Source: Bacteroides fragilis (GTDB lineage Bacteria > Bacillota > Clostridia > Lachnospirales > Lachnospiraceae). Taken from it: 64,000 nt of DNA. The notes under the pieces were generated by a model that saw nothing but the letters and a program-made list of their open reading frames with translations, had not been told where the DNA came from and searched no databases. The position numbers were made by a program, and so were the translations under genes. Each line of letters starts with the position of its first letter. Within the stretch, counting starts at the first letter, position 1. The stretch spans positions 634,653-698,652 of the forward strand of contig JAMPFK010000001.1 of NCBI GenBank assembly GCA_023664485.1, in the 5' to 3' direction. Positions 25,351 to 34,693 of the stretch are shown here, piece after piece.

Positions 25351-28143
25351 TCAGCCTCCGAGTATGCTCGCCAGAGAACTGCTTCTGGACTCCAGTTTGG
25401 ACATCGCCGTTTCCATCTGAGAAAACTTCTTATACCATTTATCCATCATCGCGTTCAGCTTTTCTTCCTGCTTCTTGATCTTATCGGTATAGTCTGAGTA
25501 CTCCGATTTCATCAGCTTGTCGTTATATACGGTCATCGCGCTGCTCAGCGTAGTGCCCGCCATTTTCGCCGTTAAATTATCATATAAACTGGTGGACAGC
25601 TTCGTAAAGAAATTCATAACGGTTTCCGGATCGGACGCGATCATCGCCCTTAACTTATCTTCATTGGCCTTCGTGGAAGAATCGTCCGCATCGCCGTCGA
25701 TATGATACGCGTTCCTCTCGTTGTCCTTCGCATTGAAATATCCCAGCGTATTGATCCCGAAATCCGACAGATACATCTGTTTGCCGTTCACTTCCGTCCC
25801 CTGCAGGAGAACGGACGCCATGCTGAACGATATGGAGCTCAACGTGGTGTCCCTGCGCAGCAGGGAATCTTTGATCTTCTTCTCCCACTCTTCGATCTCG
25901 CTGTCGCTCAGGGCTTCTTTTTCTTCCGACAGAAGCGGCTCGTAACCCGTAGAGGCCTCCGCGTTATACAAAGAATCCATCTCGTTGATCAGCTTGTTAT
26001 ACTCGGAGAAGAAATTCTTGATCATATTATAGGTGCCTTCCGTATCATAGGAAGTCGTTATCGTAATTTCTTTCTCCGTCTCTTCATTGGCTGTTATCGT
26101 CAGGCCGTTTACGCTGAACGTATTGGTCATGGAATCAAATTTTGCCCCGTCGATCTCGATTTCGGCATTCTGCGCGGTCACCTTGGAGCCCGCGAGCATG
26201 CCGGAATAAGCGTCCGTATCCTCCGCCATCTCCATGGATTTCTTCGCCGCGGCTACCTTCGCCTCAAATTCGGCCTGCACATCCTGCGCCAGTTTCGATG
26301 TTACCGCCATATTGTCTACGTCATCTTCGATTCCGGAATCGGACATATATTCATTATTGGACGCGATCGTGGCATCGTTGGACGCGATCTTCTTTTCATT
26401 CGCCGTAACGGTATCTTTATTCTCCTTCACGGTAAGGAATATGTTGTTCAGCTTATTGACCGCATCGACCTGCGCCTGCAGTTCATCCGATACGTTCCCC
26501 TTCTTCTTAGCCGCCTCATAATCCGCCTTGAGCCCGCCCGGACGTTCCTGGACACGGGCATAGTTTTCAATCACATTGCCGCCCTTATCGAGATAATTAC
26601 CATCCTCGTCCTGTTTCAGCGGCGCGCCGTCCTTATCGGCATAGCTGCCGTCCGCCAGCTTTTCATAAAGAAGGGTTCCTTCCGAATTATAGTATTTTCC
26701 GGTTCCCTTTTTATCGCCGTCCAGTTTTTCATAGACATTAAGCGCTTTGCCGTCCTCGCTCTTCATCTGATAGTAAGTGCCCGCAAACTCGCTGCCTTCC
26801 TTGCCTTCCACCTCTTTATCGGCTAACTTGCCATAGACTGCGTCGTTTATAAAATCAGAAATCTCGTCATAGGCGCCCTGCACCGCATCATAATCCGCCT
26901 TAGCCGTATCGTAATCCGCTTTGACCGTATCGTAATCCGCCCTGGCCGTATCGTGTGCGGCCTGCGCGTCGTCAAGCGCGGCCTGCGCCGCATTTTTATC
27001 CTCCTCCGTCCCGGAAGCCTGCACCGCGTCGAATGCCTCCTGCGCTTTCTTTAACGCCTCCTGCGCTTCCGTGTACGCGTCCTGGGCTTTCGTATATGCA
27101 GCCTGCGCTTCCGTGTATACGGCCTTCTTCCCGGCGATCGTATCATAAATCCCATTCTCGCCGTATAAATCATTCAGCGCCTCATCGATCGTTTTCCCGG
27201 ATTTCAGGGTCCCCAGATCCGCCAGGTTCTTCAGATCGTCTTCGGTTAAGCTCGCTAAAAGATCCGCGTTGTCTTTCGTTAATTTGTCATTTTCATTCGT
27301 TATATCGGTATTCTGTTTTCCTAACGCTTCATTCGCTTCCTGCAGCTCTTCCATCCGGCTCGCGATCTCATTCGAAAGGGCATCGTAATAATCGTCCGTA
27401 TAACTGCCGTCCTTCTGATAAGCCGCCCACTTCTTATTATCGTCGCTTACCAGATCTTCCCTGCACAATAATCCAAGGCATGCCAGCGCGTTCATACCGC
27501 CTTCGTCATTCGCCACCAGATTGAAATTGTTCAGCGCGCCGGTTTTCTTGGAGCTGATAAAGATTCTCTGGCTGTCCTGGTCGAAGTTCGCGTTCAGCCC
27601 GGTGCTCTGGATCATGCTGACAACGTCGTCGATCGTCGTATTCTCATTCACATCGAAATCCAGATACTGCCCCTGCGCGCCGATTACCCGGAAGCTGCCC
27701 GTCATGGATCTGGACGTGTCGCCAAACACCTCTTCCCCCCTGTGTTTCAGAAGCTGGGACAGGTTTGCGGCGCCGCTGAAATAAACGCCGTCCTGTGAAA
27801 CGAGGCTGCCGCTCGTGAGCCTTGCCCCTTTTGCCAGCTGGTTGACCTTGACGCTCCTTACGCCGTCCACCGCGCTGTCGCTCGTAACAACATCGATCGC
27901 GTTCGTATTGGAGACCTTCGTCGTCTTCTTCATATACGAACCCTGATAACGCATATCGCTGAGCGTATTCGTATAAAAATCATAAATCTTCGTATTCAGC
28001 GCCTTCCATGCATCCTGCTTCCAGCTCAGTTTCGTCTGCGCCTTCACAAGAGAATTCTTCTTAACGCTCTGTGCAGATACCAATTCGGAAATGATACTCT
28101 CCGTGTCGAGCCCGGAGTACATTCCTGTAATTCTAATAGACAT
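25351..28143 (-). CDS. fliD: Flagellar filament cap protein FliD (HAP2) with large insertion
   Basis: A 930-residue cap protein, about twice the common length. N-terminal FliD domain (MSIRITGMYSGLDTESIISE, VRSVKVNQLAKGARLTSG, YLDFDVNENTTIDDVVSMI) to about residue 225; C-terminal domain from about 650 (FDSMTNTFSVNGLTITA, YNMIKNFFSEYNKLINEMDS, SDPETVMNFFTKL). Between them is an insertion of about 400 residues: coiled coil with 7-residue repeats, a tyrosine/glycine/aspartate-rich stretch around 450-540, and a second coiled coil. Such an insertion would stick out from the cap and could be an adhesive or antigenic part. Second gene of the flaG-led SigD operon. Confidence 0.92.
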   Translation of the reverse strand: MSIRITGMYSGLDTESIISELVSAQSVKKNSLVKAQTKLSWKQDAWKALNTKIYDFYTNTLSDMRYQGSYMKKTTKVSNTNAIDVVTSDSAVDGVRSVKVNQLAKGARLTSGSLVSQDGVYFSGAANLSQLLKHRGEEVFGDTSRSMTGSFRVIGAQGQYLDFDVNENTTIDDVVSMIQSTGLNANFDQDSQRIFISSKKTGALNNFNLVANDEGGMNALACLGLLCREDLVSDDNKKWAAYQKDGSYTDDYYDALSNEIASRMEELQEANEALGKQNTDITNENDKLTKDNADLLASLTEDDLKNLADLGTLKSGKTIDEALNDLYGENGIYDTIAGKKAVYTEAQAAYTKAQDAYTEAQEALKKAQEAFDAVQASGTEEDKNAAQAALDDAQAAHDTARADYDTVKADYDTAKADYDAVQGAYDEISDFINDAVYGKLADKEVEGKEGSEFAGTYYQMKSEDGKALNVYEKLDGDKKGTGKYYNSEGTLLYEKLADGSYADKDGAPLKQDEDGNYLDKGGNVIENYARVQERPGGLKADYEAAKKKGNVSDELQAQVDAVNKLNNIFLTVKENKDTVTANEKKIASNDATIASNNEYMSDSGIEDDVDNMAVTSKLAQDVQAEFEAKVAAAKKSMEMAEDTDAYSGMLAGSKVTAQNAEIEIDGAKFDSMTNTFSVNGLTITANEETEKEITITTSYDTEGTYNMIKNFFSEYNKLINEMDSLYNAEASTGYEPLLSEEKEALSDSEIEEWEKKIKDSLLRRDTTLSSISFSMASVLLQGTEVNGKQMYLSDFGINTLGYFNAKDNERNAYHIDGDADDSSTKANEDKLRAMIASDPETVMNFFTKLSTSLYDNLTAKMAGTTLSSAMTVYNDKLMKSEYSDYTDKIKKQEEKLNAMMDKWYKKFSQMETAMSKLESRSSSLASILGG
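26885..26955 (-). repeat. 21-bp tandem repeats in the fliD insertion
   Basis: Three to four copies of a 21-bp unit encode ADYDTVK / ADYDTAK / ADYDAVQ. A second 21-bp series at about 27050-27125 encodes YTEAQAA / YTKAQDA / YTEAQEA. Near-identical DNA units allow length change by slippage or recombination. Confidence 0.7.
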
Positions 28144-28154
28144 CTGTTTTCCTC

Positions 28155-28616
28155 CTATCTCTTCTCATCTACAAGAATTCCTGCGATTTCCCAAACCTTC
28201 GCGATCATATCGAGCGTCTTCTCCGGCGGGAACTCCTTCACGACTTCTTTGGTGTCCTTGTTCACGATCTTGATCGTGATCCTGTTCGTGTCCTCATGAA
28301 CGCCAAAGACCGCTTCTTCCTTGCTATTGATCCTGCGGTTCATTTCCGCTATCGCCTTTTTCAAGGGTTCTGATGCCGACTGCTGGGAATTCAGCCCCTG
28401 TTGTCTGGGGTTCCCGTTCGCATCCCTGCCGTTTCCGCCGCCCTGTTCGCTGTCCTCCGGCTGTGTTTTAACGACCGATGCCGTAGTCGCATCCACCCTG
28501 CCCGCCTGGTCTTCCGGTAAAACTTCCATGTCAACCGGCTGAACAGGCTGGACTTTCGGTTTCACTACATCCTGTGCCTGAAACGTCATTACGCTGTTTA
28601 ATGGTTCGAGTGCCAT
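28155..28616 (-). CDS. flaG: FlaG-family flagellar protein
   Basis: A 153-residue protein whose C-terminal part (EPLKKAIAEMNRRINSKEEA, TNRITIKIVNKDTKEVVKEF, PPEKTLDMIAKVWE) is the FlaG domain; the first 80 residues are disordered and rich in Q, P and G. FlaG affects filament length in several bacteria. GGAGGTGATT precedes the ATG. It leads the operon flaG-fliD-fliS-fliT-like. Confidence 0.92.
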   Translation of the reverse strand: MALEPLNSVMTFQAQDVVKPKVQPVQPVDMEVLPEDQAGRVDATTASVVKTQPEDSEQGGGNGRDANGNPRQQGLNSQQSASEPLKKAIAEMNRRINSKEEAVFGVHEDTNRITIKIVNKDTKEVVKEFPPEKTLDMIAKVWEIAGILVDEKR

Positions 28617-28721
28617 TGTGAATCACCTCCGTGTGATATTTGGTTAATTACTTCATATTTTTGAATCTTTTCAGAATCGTCCCGGCTATTTCCCCGACAG
28701 GAAAATAGTCCCTTGTTATAT

Positions 28722-28748
28722 ATATCGGAAAATCGCAATAATAATTTA
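28722..28748 (-). promoter_or_regulatory. SigD promoter of flaG-fliD
   Basis: Minus strand TAAA (28748-28745), 15-nt spacer, TCCGATAT (28729-28722). The -35 overlaps the stop codon of the upstream CgeB-like gene. Leader of about 100 nt. Confidence 0.85.
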
Positions 28749-29927
28749 GGGAGACGGAAATAAAATAGAAAGAATTTTGTTGAGCTGTTGCTCATATGTA
28801 TAGCATTTTTTCACTTTCTGATATCCGTTAATCCCGATTTTCATCCGCTCTTTATCATGCTTTAAGTAATAATCCGCCTTCTCGATCAGCTCCTCCGGCG
28901 TCCGGAACGTCGCGATTTCCTGTCCTTCCTCAAACAATTCCGGGATTTCCTCCTGATAATTCGACAGCACAAAGCCGCCGACGCTCATGATATCAAAAAT
29001 CCTCATCGGAATGCCGCTCTCGATGCTCCGCATCGTAATATTCAGATTGATCCTGCTGGAATAAAATACCTTGAAGCCTCCGCTCATCTGCGATACCTGC
29101 GGATGGCGCCGGATCCCTTCCGGGACGGCCTCGTCGTTTCGCGTATACAGATGGAGATCGTACCGCTCCGCCAGAATCTCCATCAAAAGGGTCCTCTCGA
29201 TATGCGTCAGCTTCCTTGCGAAAAAATACTCTTTCAGATAATACGGATCCGGCAGTTCATACGGTCTTGTATATAATTCCGGGCATACTTTCTTCACAAC
29301 GGCAGCCAGCTCCGGCGTTAAAAGCATGCCCAGCCGGTCCATGCCGTCCCACTGGAACGCGCTTTTCTCCATCATCTCCGTAAAAATCTGCTGCAGTCCC
29401 TCCGGAAACCTCCCAATATACTGATCGTACAGATTATCACTGTATAAACCTCCTACAAAGGACATATCGCACCGGTAATTCTTAATTTCTTCCTCCGTAA
29501 TGACAAGGCTCTCCGTCCATGCGGTATCCGCCGCTAACGGCAGATAGTATACATTGGCATATCCCTGCCCTTTCGCCATCCGGTATTCCCTCTTATCGAA
29601 AAAGAAAAGAAAGCAGTTATCATAGCGGGGGAAAACCGGAAGATATGTCTCATACATCGGGGAATCCATTCCGTAGACCGCATATTTTATATTCAGTTCG
29701 AACGTCAGATGGGCAACGGCAGGCGAAAAAACGTTGGAAATCACAAGCTCTACCCTGCTGTCTTTCAGAAAAGCCCTCAGTTTTTTCCCTTCTTCATCAT
29801 CCTCCCATGTGCCGCCGATCGATTCTATCGGCGCCGGATAGACGCCCGTTTCATGCCCCATCCTTCCCAGAGCGCATATAATACTGACATTCTGCTGCTG
29901 TCCGCTCGCCAAATACAAAATCCGCAT
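28746..29927 (-). CDS. CgeB-like glycosyltransferase
   Basis: A 393-residue relative of the genes at 17668 and 30052: MRILYLASGQQQNVSIICAL, VELVISNVFSPAVAHL, YAVYGMDSPMYETYLPVF, FFDKREYRMAKGQGY, DMSFVGGLYSDNLYDQY, and in the donor half INLNITMRSIESGIPMRIFD and MSVGGFVLSNYQEEIPELF. It lies between the flaG promoter and a divergent paralogue, inside the flagellar locus, so filament glycosylation is a reasonable guess. No signal peptide. Start MRIL at 29927 has AAGGG about 7 nt upstream. Confidence 0.75.
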   Translation of the reverse strand: MRILYLASGQQQNVSIICALGRMGHETGVYPAPIESIGGTWEDDEEGKKLRAFLKDSRVELVISNVFSPAVAHLTFELNIKYAVYGMDSPMYETYLPVFPRYDNCFLFFFDKREYRMAKGQGYANVYYLPLAADTAWTESLVITEEEIKNYRCDMSFVGGLYSDNLYDQYIGRFPEGLQQIFTEMMEKSAFQWDGMDRLGMLLTPELAAVVKKVCPELYTRPYELPDPYYLKEYFFARKLTHIERTLLMEILAERYDLHLYTRNDEAVPEGIRRHPQVSQMSGGFKVFYSSRINLNITMRSIESGIPMRIFDIMSVGGFVLSNYQEEIPELFEEGQEIATFRTPEELIEKADYYLKHDKERMKIGINGYQKVKKCYTYEQQLNKILSILFPSP

Positions 29928-30051
29928 AACAACCCTTACATCCCCTTCTTCTGACTTCTTCTATAATTCCTCTTGGAACTTTCCTCATTTTCGATTACAC
30001 TATTCCTATCATTACTATAACATAAAACCTTTCAGAAAGGATATAAATTTT

Positions 30052-31245
30052 ATGGAAATCCTCCTGTATCGATACAACAGTATCTGCGAACCCGATATCA
30101 TTCAGGCATTTGAATCCTTCGGCATCACCGTGCATCAGGAAAAAATGGAAATGACGGACAAACGGGTCACCCCTTCCCGCTGTGCCGGAAAGGTTACGGA
30201 CTGGCTTCTTTCCCATCCGCTTTCTTTTGTGTTCAGCGTGAACTTTTATCCGGCCATCTCCTATACCTGTAACCGCTTCAGGGTCCCCTATGTCTGCTGG
30301 AGCGTGGACAGCCCCGTCGCGGAACTTTTTTCCAACGCGCTTAAGAACGAATGGAACCGGATCTTTCTGTTCGACAGGGCGCAGTATGCGTTCTTTCAGC
30401 CATACAACCCCGATCATATTTATTATCTGCCGCTGGCCGCCAATACCGGACGGTGGGAAAAGGTCATTCTGGACATGACGGACGAGGATTACCGGAAATA
30501 CGGAGGCGATGTAACCTTCGTCGGTTCCCTTTACTCGGAAAAGTGCCGTTATGACCGGCTCCTTGAGAACAACGCCCTTTCCGCCTATACGCAGGGTTAT
30601 GTAAACGGATTGATCCAGGCGCAGATGAAGGTCTTCGGCTATAACTTTCTTTATGATGCGCTCTCCGAAAAAGTCATCCGGGAAATCGTCTCGGCCGACC
30701 CCGGCTTCTACAGGGGGCAGGACGTTTTTCTGGATACGGACCGTTACCTCACGGCGCACCAGTATATCGGCATGAAGCTCGCCAGCGTGGAACGGCACGC
30801 CGTCCTCCTTGCCCTGTCAGAGCATTTCGACGTATCGCTTTACACCCGCAGCAATACGTCCGGCCTGCCGAAGGTCCATGCGAAGGGCGGCGCCGATACC
30901 TTAACGGAAATGCCCAGGATCTTTCAGGCTTCCAAAATCAACCTGAATATCACCATGCGCCCCATTGAAACAGGCCTTTCCCTGCGCGTCTGGGATGTGC
31001 TCGGCTGCGGCGGTTTCCTGCTCACCAATTACCAAGCGGAAATACCGGAATATTTTGAGATTGGAAAAGATCTGGAAGTCTATGAGAATACGAAAGACCT
31101 GCTTGAAAAAACAGATTATTATCTGCGCCACGACGCGGAACGGGTCGAGATCGCCCTGAACGGATATGAAAAGGTGGCCAGATACCATACCTATAAGATA
31201 CGGCTCGCCGAAATGATACGGATTCTGAGCGGTTCCCCAGGCTAA
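30052..31245 (+). CDS. CgeB-like glycosyltransferase
   Basis: A 397-residue protein of the same family: MEILLYRYNSICEPDIIQAF, FVFSVNFYPAISYTCNRF, YVCWSVDSPVAELFSN, IFLFDRAQYAFFQPYNP, DVTFVGSLYSEK, then KINLNITMRPIETGLSLRVW and LGCGGFLLTNYQAEIPEYF. Divergent from the gene at 28746 over a 124-bp gap and convergent with a GT2 at 31269. AGAAAGGAT before the ATG. It is closer in motif detail to the gene at 17668 (FSVNFYP / FSFNYFP) than to its divergent neighbour. Confidence 0.75.
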   Translation: MEILLYRYNSICEPDIIQAFESFGITVHQEKMEMTDKRVTPSRCAGKVTDWLLSHPLSFVFSVNFYPAISYTCNRFRVPYVCWSVDSPVAELFSNALKNEWNRIFLFDRAQYAFFQPYNPDHIYYLPLAANTGRWEKVILDMTDEDYRKYGGDVTFVGSLYSEKCRYDRLLENNALSAYTQGYVNGLIQAQMKVFGYNFLYDALSEKVIREIVSADPGFYRGQDVFLDTDRYLTAHQYIGMKLASVERHAVLLALSEHFDVSLYTRSNTSGLPKVHAKGGADTLTEMPRIFQASKINLNITMRPIETGLSLRVWDVLGCGGFLLTNYQAEIPEYFEIGKDLEVYENTKDLLEKTDYYLRHDAERVEIALNGYEKVARYHTYKIRLAEMIRILSGSPG

Positions 31246-31268
31246 GGGCATTCCGAATCCGGCGCGTC

Positions 31269-32252
31269 TCATTCCATATTGTCATTTTTTAATAACATAA
31301 CATAATCCGACCATCGCTTATTCCGGGTCAGATAGGGATTATGGCAGGCTTCCGGGAAGAATCCCAGCAATTTTTCCCGGAAATGGCCAATCTGCTCTTT
31401 CCAGTCCGACATTTGTCTGGAAATTACAAAACTGACAGGATCCATAAAATATTTGTAAATCATATACCACTCAAATTCCACATAATACCCCGCCATGGCG
31501 CCGTCCAGAAAGCCTCTCGCATCGAGTTCCCCAAGGTACCGTTCCATCACATCCGCAAGCTGCCGGATCCTTCCATGATCGCTTTTTTTCCGGATGAGCC
31601 CTTCCGCATTCTGGTAATAGAAATACAGCGTATCCCCGATATGATAACAGGAATTACACACAAGCATCGCCAGGCCCGAAAAGAAATTATCCTCTCCATA
31701 GTCGATATTTTCCGGGAAGGACAAAGCGTTCTCTTTCAAAAAGCTCTTTTTATACAGACGTCCCCATACCGCCGTTTTGAACGAATTCAGAATGAATCGC
31801 CCTCTGTCCTCCGGCGTCCTGATCCGCACCGGATAATCATCTTCTTTCCTTTCCACAGATAACTGCCCGCCATCCTGAAAAGTCCTGTAAGCGCATTCCA
31901 CGATATCGACGTCATGCCGCCGCATGGCTTCGCACATTCTTTCCAGAAACGACGCGTCCACGACGTCATCGGCATCCAGGAAAGCAATATATTCTCCCGA
32001 CGCATAGCCCAAACCAATATTTCTTGCCGTTCCCGGCCCGGCATTTTCTTTACAGACAGCCGCCAGTACATTTTCAGGATATTTTTCTTCAAATCGAAGC
32101 AGACGGCCGCAAGTGCCGTCCGTCGAAGCGTCATCCACAAGGATGATTTCCATATTTTCAATGCCGTATGTCTGATTCTCCAGACTTTTCAGGCATCTGT
32201 CGATGTAGTTCTCCGCATTGCAGCACGGAATGACCACGCTCACTTTTTCCAT
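31269..32252 (-). CDS. Family 2 glycosyltransferase with C-terminal extension
   Basis: A 327-residue GT2: MEKVSVVIPCCNAENYIDRC, ILVDDASTDGTCGRLL, ENAGPGTARNIGLGYASGEY, AFLDADDVVDASFLERM (DxD), then WGRLYKKSFLKENALSFPEN and YGEDNFFSGLAM, typical for the EpsJ/CpsJ-like subgroup of surface polysaccharide transferases. It follows csrA by 12 bp and therefore ends the flgM-flgN-flgK-flgL-fliW-csrA transcript. Its place in a flagellar operon supports a filament substrate, by inference. Confidence 0.82.
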   Translation of the reverse strand: MEKVSVVIPCCNAENYIDRCLKSLENQTYGIENMEIILVDDASTDGTCGRLLRFEEKYPENVLAAVCKENAGPGTARNIGLGYASGEYIAFLDADDVVDASFLERMCEAMRRHDVDIVECAYRTFQDGGQLSVERKEDDYPVRIRTPEDRGRFILNSFKTAVWGRLYKKSFLKENALSFPENIDYGEDNFFSGLAMLVCNSCYHIGDTLYFYYQNAEGLIRKKSDHGRIRQLADVMERYLGELDARGFLDGAMAGYYVEFEWYMIYKYFMDPVSFVISRQMSDWKEQIGHFREKLLGFFPEACHNPYLTRNKRWSDYVMLLKNDNME

Positions 32253-32264
32253 AAATATAACCCG

Positions 32265-32483
32265 TCATTTCAGCAGATTCTGCAAAGCCTCCAGTCCGTC
32301 CGTATTCATCGCTTCCTTATTGGAATTCTGAATCTGCATATAAACTTCCTTCCGGTATACGGGCACCTCCCTGGGGGCGCTGATACCGAGTTTCACCTGT
32401 TCTCCCTTAATTTCAAGCACCGTGATCTCAATGTTATTGTTAATAATAAGCGCTTCGCTCTTTTTTCTGGATAAGGCTAACAT
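32265..32483 (-). CDS. csrA: Translational regulator CsrA
   Basis: A 72-residue RNA-binding dimer: MLALSRKKSEALIINNNIEI, VLEIKGEQVKLGISAPREVP and YRKEVY, with the conserved beta-strand and GISAP/REVPVYR elements that contact GGA motifs. The start ATG directly follows the fliW stop (TAA-ATG, no gap), so the two are coupled. It is expected to repress flagellin translation through the leader at 24199-24230. Confidence 0.96.
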   Translation of the reverse strand: MLALSRKKSEALIINNNIEITVLEIKGEQVKLGISAPREVPVYRKEVYMQIQNSNKEAMNTDGLEALQNLLK

Positions 32484-32945
32484 TTAATCACCCGCTTTCT
32501 TTTTATTCGCTTCCAAAATATCGTAGATCGGAAACTTCACCGGATACACATCGCCTTCCACGATAACCTGTATCGCCGTTTTCTGCGCCGCGTTAATCAC
32601 CATCGGCCCTTTTAAATTAACGGACATCTGCTTAATATCCTTCGGCACGGTCATCGTGACGAGCACCAGCATCTCTTCCGGGTCAAGTTCTCCCAGATTT
32701 TTCAGGAGTTCGTCATCGACTTCCGGGTTATAATCCGGGCATACCCGCAGCGGATCTATGACCGGCATCGCAAAAGCGGGTTCCTGTAAAGACTGCAGCC
32801 AGTGGATGGAACCGCTTCCCTTTTCCGAATCGTGAAGCAGCGCGAATTCCGTCAGATCCGGGAATCCAACGATTCCTTTGGAAAATGTAATAATCCTGTC
32901 ATCGTCTATCGTAATCTCGCCGAACACTTTTGTCATGATTGTCAT
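32484..32945 (-). CDS. fliW: Flagellar assembly factor FliW
   Basis: A 153-residue CsrA antagonist: TKVFGEITIDDDRIITFSKG, IVGFPDLTEFALL, SIHWLQSLQEPAFAMPVIDP, MLVLVTMTVPKDI, VNLKGPMVINAAQKTAIQVI are all family features. FliW binds either flagellin or CsrA and so couples flagellin level to its translation. GAGGG lies upstream of the ATG at 32945; an ATG three codons later is possible. Follows flgL by 19 bp. Confidence 0.96.
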   Translation of the reverse strand: MTIMTKVFGEITIDDDRIITFSKGIVGFPDLTEFALLHDSEKGSGSIHWLQSLQEPAFAMPVIDPLRVCPDYNPEVDDELLKNLGELDPEEMLVLVTMTVPKDIKQMSVNLKGPMVINAAQKTAIQVIVEGDVYPVKFPIYDILEANKKKAGD

Positions 32946-32964
32946 ATCGTTTTCCCTCTCTCCA

Positions 32965-34623
32965 TTAGATGTAATTCATCAGATTGGTCTGCATGATCTT
33001 GCTCGTAGCCGCCAGCGCCGCTTCATAAGTAAGCTCAGAACTCTTGAGCTGTACGGCGACTTCCGTTACGTCCACGTCCTCGTTATTGCTCTGCAGATCC
33101 TTAAAGGTCGCTTTCTGGTTCATTAACCGGTTATGGATCAGTTCCAGACGGCTTCTTCTCGTACCGTTATCCGTAACCGCGACATTGGTATCATCGATAT
33201 ATTTCTGATACTTCGTGATCTGGTTCTCGAACTTCTTCTGAACATTCTCCCGGACATAGGTATACGCCTTGTTCGCCGCGTCGAGCTGCAGCTGGAAGTC
33301 TTTATATTCCTGCGAATCTTCCGGGTATTCCTTCATCTTTGTTTCGATATCCGCCATAGACGCTTCCACGTCCTGAAGCTGTTTCAGATAGATCTTAAGA
33401 TCGTCCGCATCCCTCCGCGCGCCGTGCGTAAATATTTCATTCGCATGCGTGTTCACCTGAATATCCTGATTGAAGCCCATCGCATAATAAATGTCCTGAT
33501 CGCTGCCGTCGAGATTGTATTCGATGACATTGCCCATGATGTTGTCCACTTTGGTCTGCGCGTCCTCTACCGCCTTACGGGCATCTTTGAGGTCATCCGG
33601 ATCGGTATCCGGATCCGACTCCTTTATTTTCAAATCCGCCTGCGCTATCTCCAGATCCTCTTTCGCGTCTTCCAGGCCCATCGCATCCTCCGCATGCTGC
33701 TGGTCGGTCGCGATGCAGTGGAAATAGTGGACGGGATTGATATCCCCTTCCTCCCAAGTGCTCTTGGCATATTTTACCGTTACCTGCATATTTTCATGAA
33801 CCTTCGTCGGATCGTTGTAGTCCTTTTCGCCAAATACGAGCTCTCCGGTGGACGGAATATAAGCGAGCTTGGATGTGCCGGCGGCAACGGCTTTATAAGC
33901 GTCCTCCGAATTCGTAAAAATATCGGGGGTCGTCGGCAGATCGGAATTCGGAACATCCAGATTGATATATTCCGGCGCTCCATCCAATTGATCGTAGGAC
34001 AACCGGAAACGGTACAGCGTCGTATTCTTGACCTGCGTTTCGTCGTCCATTGCGACGCCCGCGCTCTTCTGCCACTCCGTATAGCTGATCGTAGAGATAT
34101 CTTTATAGCCCAGCTTTTCTTCGATGATATAACTCTGCGTATTGGACGGATCCCTGTTGAACTCTTTGATATTCTCTTCGGTAAAGGTGATCGGCACGTC
34201 GGTCCTGAAACCGGAAAAGACATAACGCCCCGCATAATCCACGTTGCCGCTCGCATAAAATTCCGTTGTCAAAGCTTCTATCTGCGTTAAAACGATATCC
34301 AGATCCTCCGCCGTAAAGGATTTCTTGGAAGCGGTCGTCGCCTGCTCATAAAGATCCTCCAGAACGGAGCCTACTGTATCCATCGCGTCTCCCGTGATGG
34401 AAAGCCAGCTTTCCGCATCCTCCGAGTTCTTATCGTAATACTGCGATATCATCGTCACGTTTGTACGGAGGCGCAGAGCCCTGATCGCCACGACCGGATC
34501 GTCGGAAGGACGCGTGATCTTACTCTGGTTCGTCATCTGATTGCTCAGTTTATCTTCCAGTATTTTATTCTGATTAATATTGTACAGCGAATTATTCCGC
34601 ATGATTCTGTTTGTTATTCTCAT
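32965..34623 (-). CDS. flgL: Flagellar hook-filament junction protein FlgL (HAP3)
   Basis: A 552-residue HAP3, longer than the usual 300-ish residues. Flagellin-like N-terminus (MRITNRIMRNNSLYNINQNK, ITRPSDDPVVAIRALRLRTN, YDKNSEDAESWLSITGDAMD) and C-terminus (NGTRRSRLELIHNRLMNQKA, DVDVTEVAVQLKSSELTYEA, AALAATSKIMQTNLMNYI). The middle holds a beta-rich domain and an inserted charged coiled coil at about residues 315-365 (GLEDAKEDLEIAQADLKIKE). Lies 70 bp after the second flgK. Confidence 0.93.
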   Translation of the reverse strand: MRITNRIMRNNSLYNINQNKILEDKLSNQMTNQSKITRPSDDPVVAIRALRLRTNVTMISQYYDKNSEDAESWLSITGDAMDTVGSVLEDLYEQATTASKKSFTAEDLDIVLTQIEALTTEFYASGNVDYAGRYVFSGFRTDVPITFTEENIKEFNRDPSNTQSYIIEEKLGYKDISTISYTEWQKSAGVAMDDETQVKNTTLYRFRLSYDQLDGAPEYINLDVPNSDLPTTPDIFTNSEDAYKAVAAGTSKLAYIPSTGELVFGEKDYNDPTKVHENMQVTVKYAKSTWEEGDINPVHYFHCIATDQQHAEDAMGLEDAKEDLEIAQADLKIKESDPDTDPDDLKDARKAVEDAQTKVDNIMGNVIEYNLDGSDQDIYYAMGFNQDIQVNTHANEIFTHGARRDADDLKIYLKQLQDVEASMADIETKMKEYPEDSQEYKDFQLQLDAANKAYTYVRENVQKKFENQITKYQKYIDDTNVAVTDNGTRRSRLELIHNRLMNQKATFKDLQSNNEDVDVTEVAVQLKSSELTYEAALAATSKIMQTNLMNYI

Positions 34624-34693
34624 AGCGCCATCGTCCCTTTCTCAGCTTAAATTACTCCCTTTTCCCAACCCGGCCAATGCCGGAGCCTTCGCC

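Noticed and set aside
25702..26826. Plus-strand frame of 374 codons opposite fliD
   Set aside because: Antisense to the repeat-rich part of fliD; no ribosome site and no recognisable domain.
26885..27125. Repeated units that might be a CRISPR array
   Set aside because: The 21-bp units are contiguous, in frame and encode heptad repeats of FliD; there are no spacers.
33133..34290. Plus-strand frame of 385 codons opposite flgL
   Set aside because: Antisense shadow of a clear flgL; arginine/isoleucine-rich nonsense composition.
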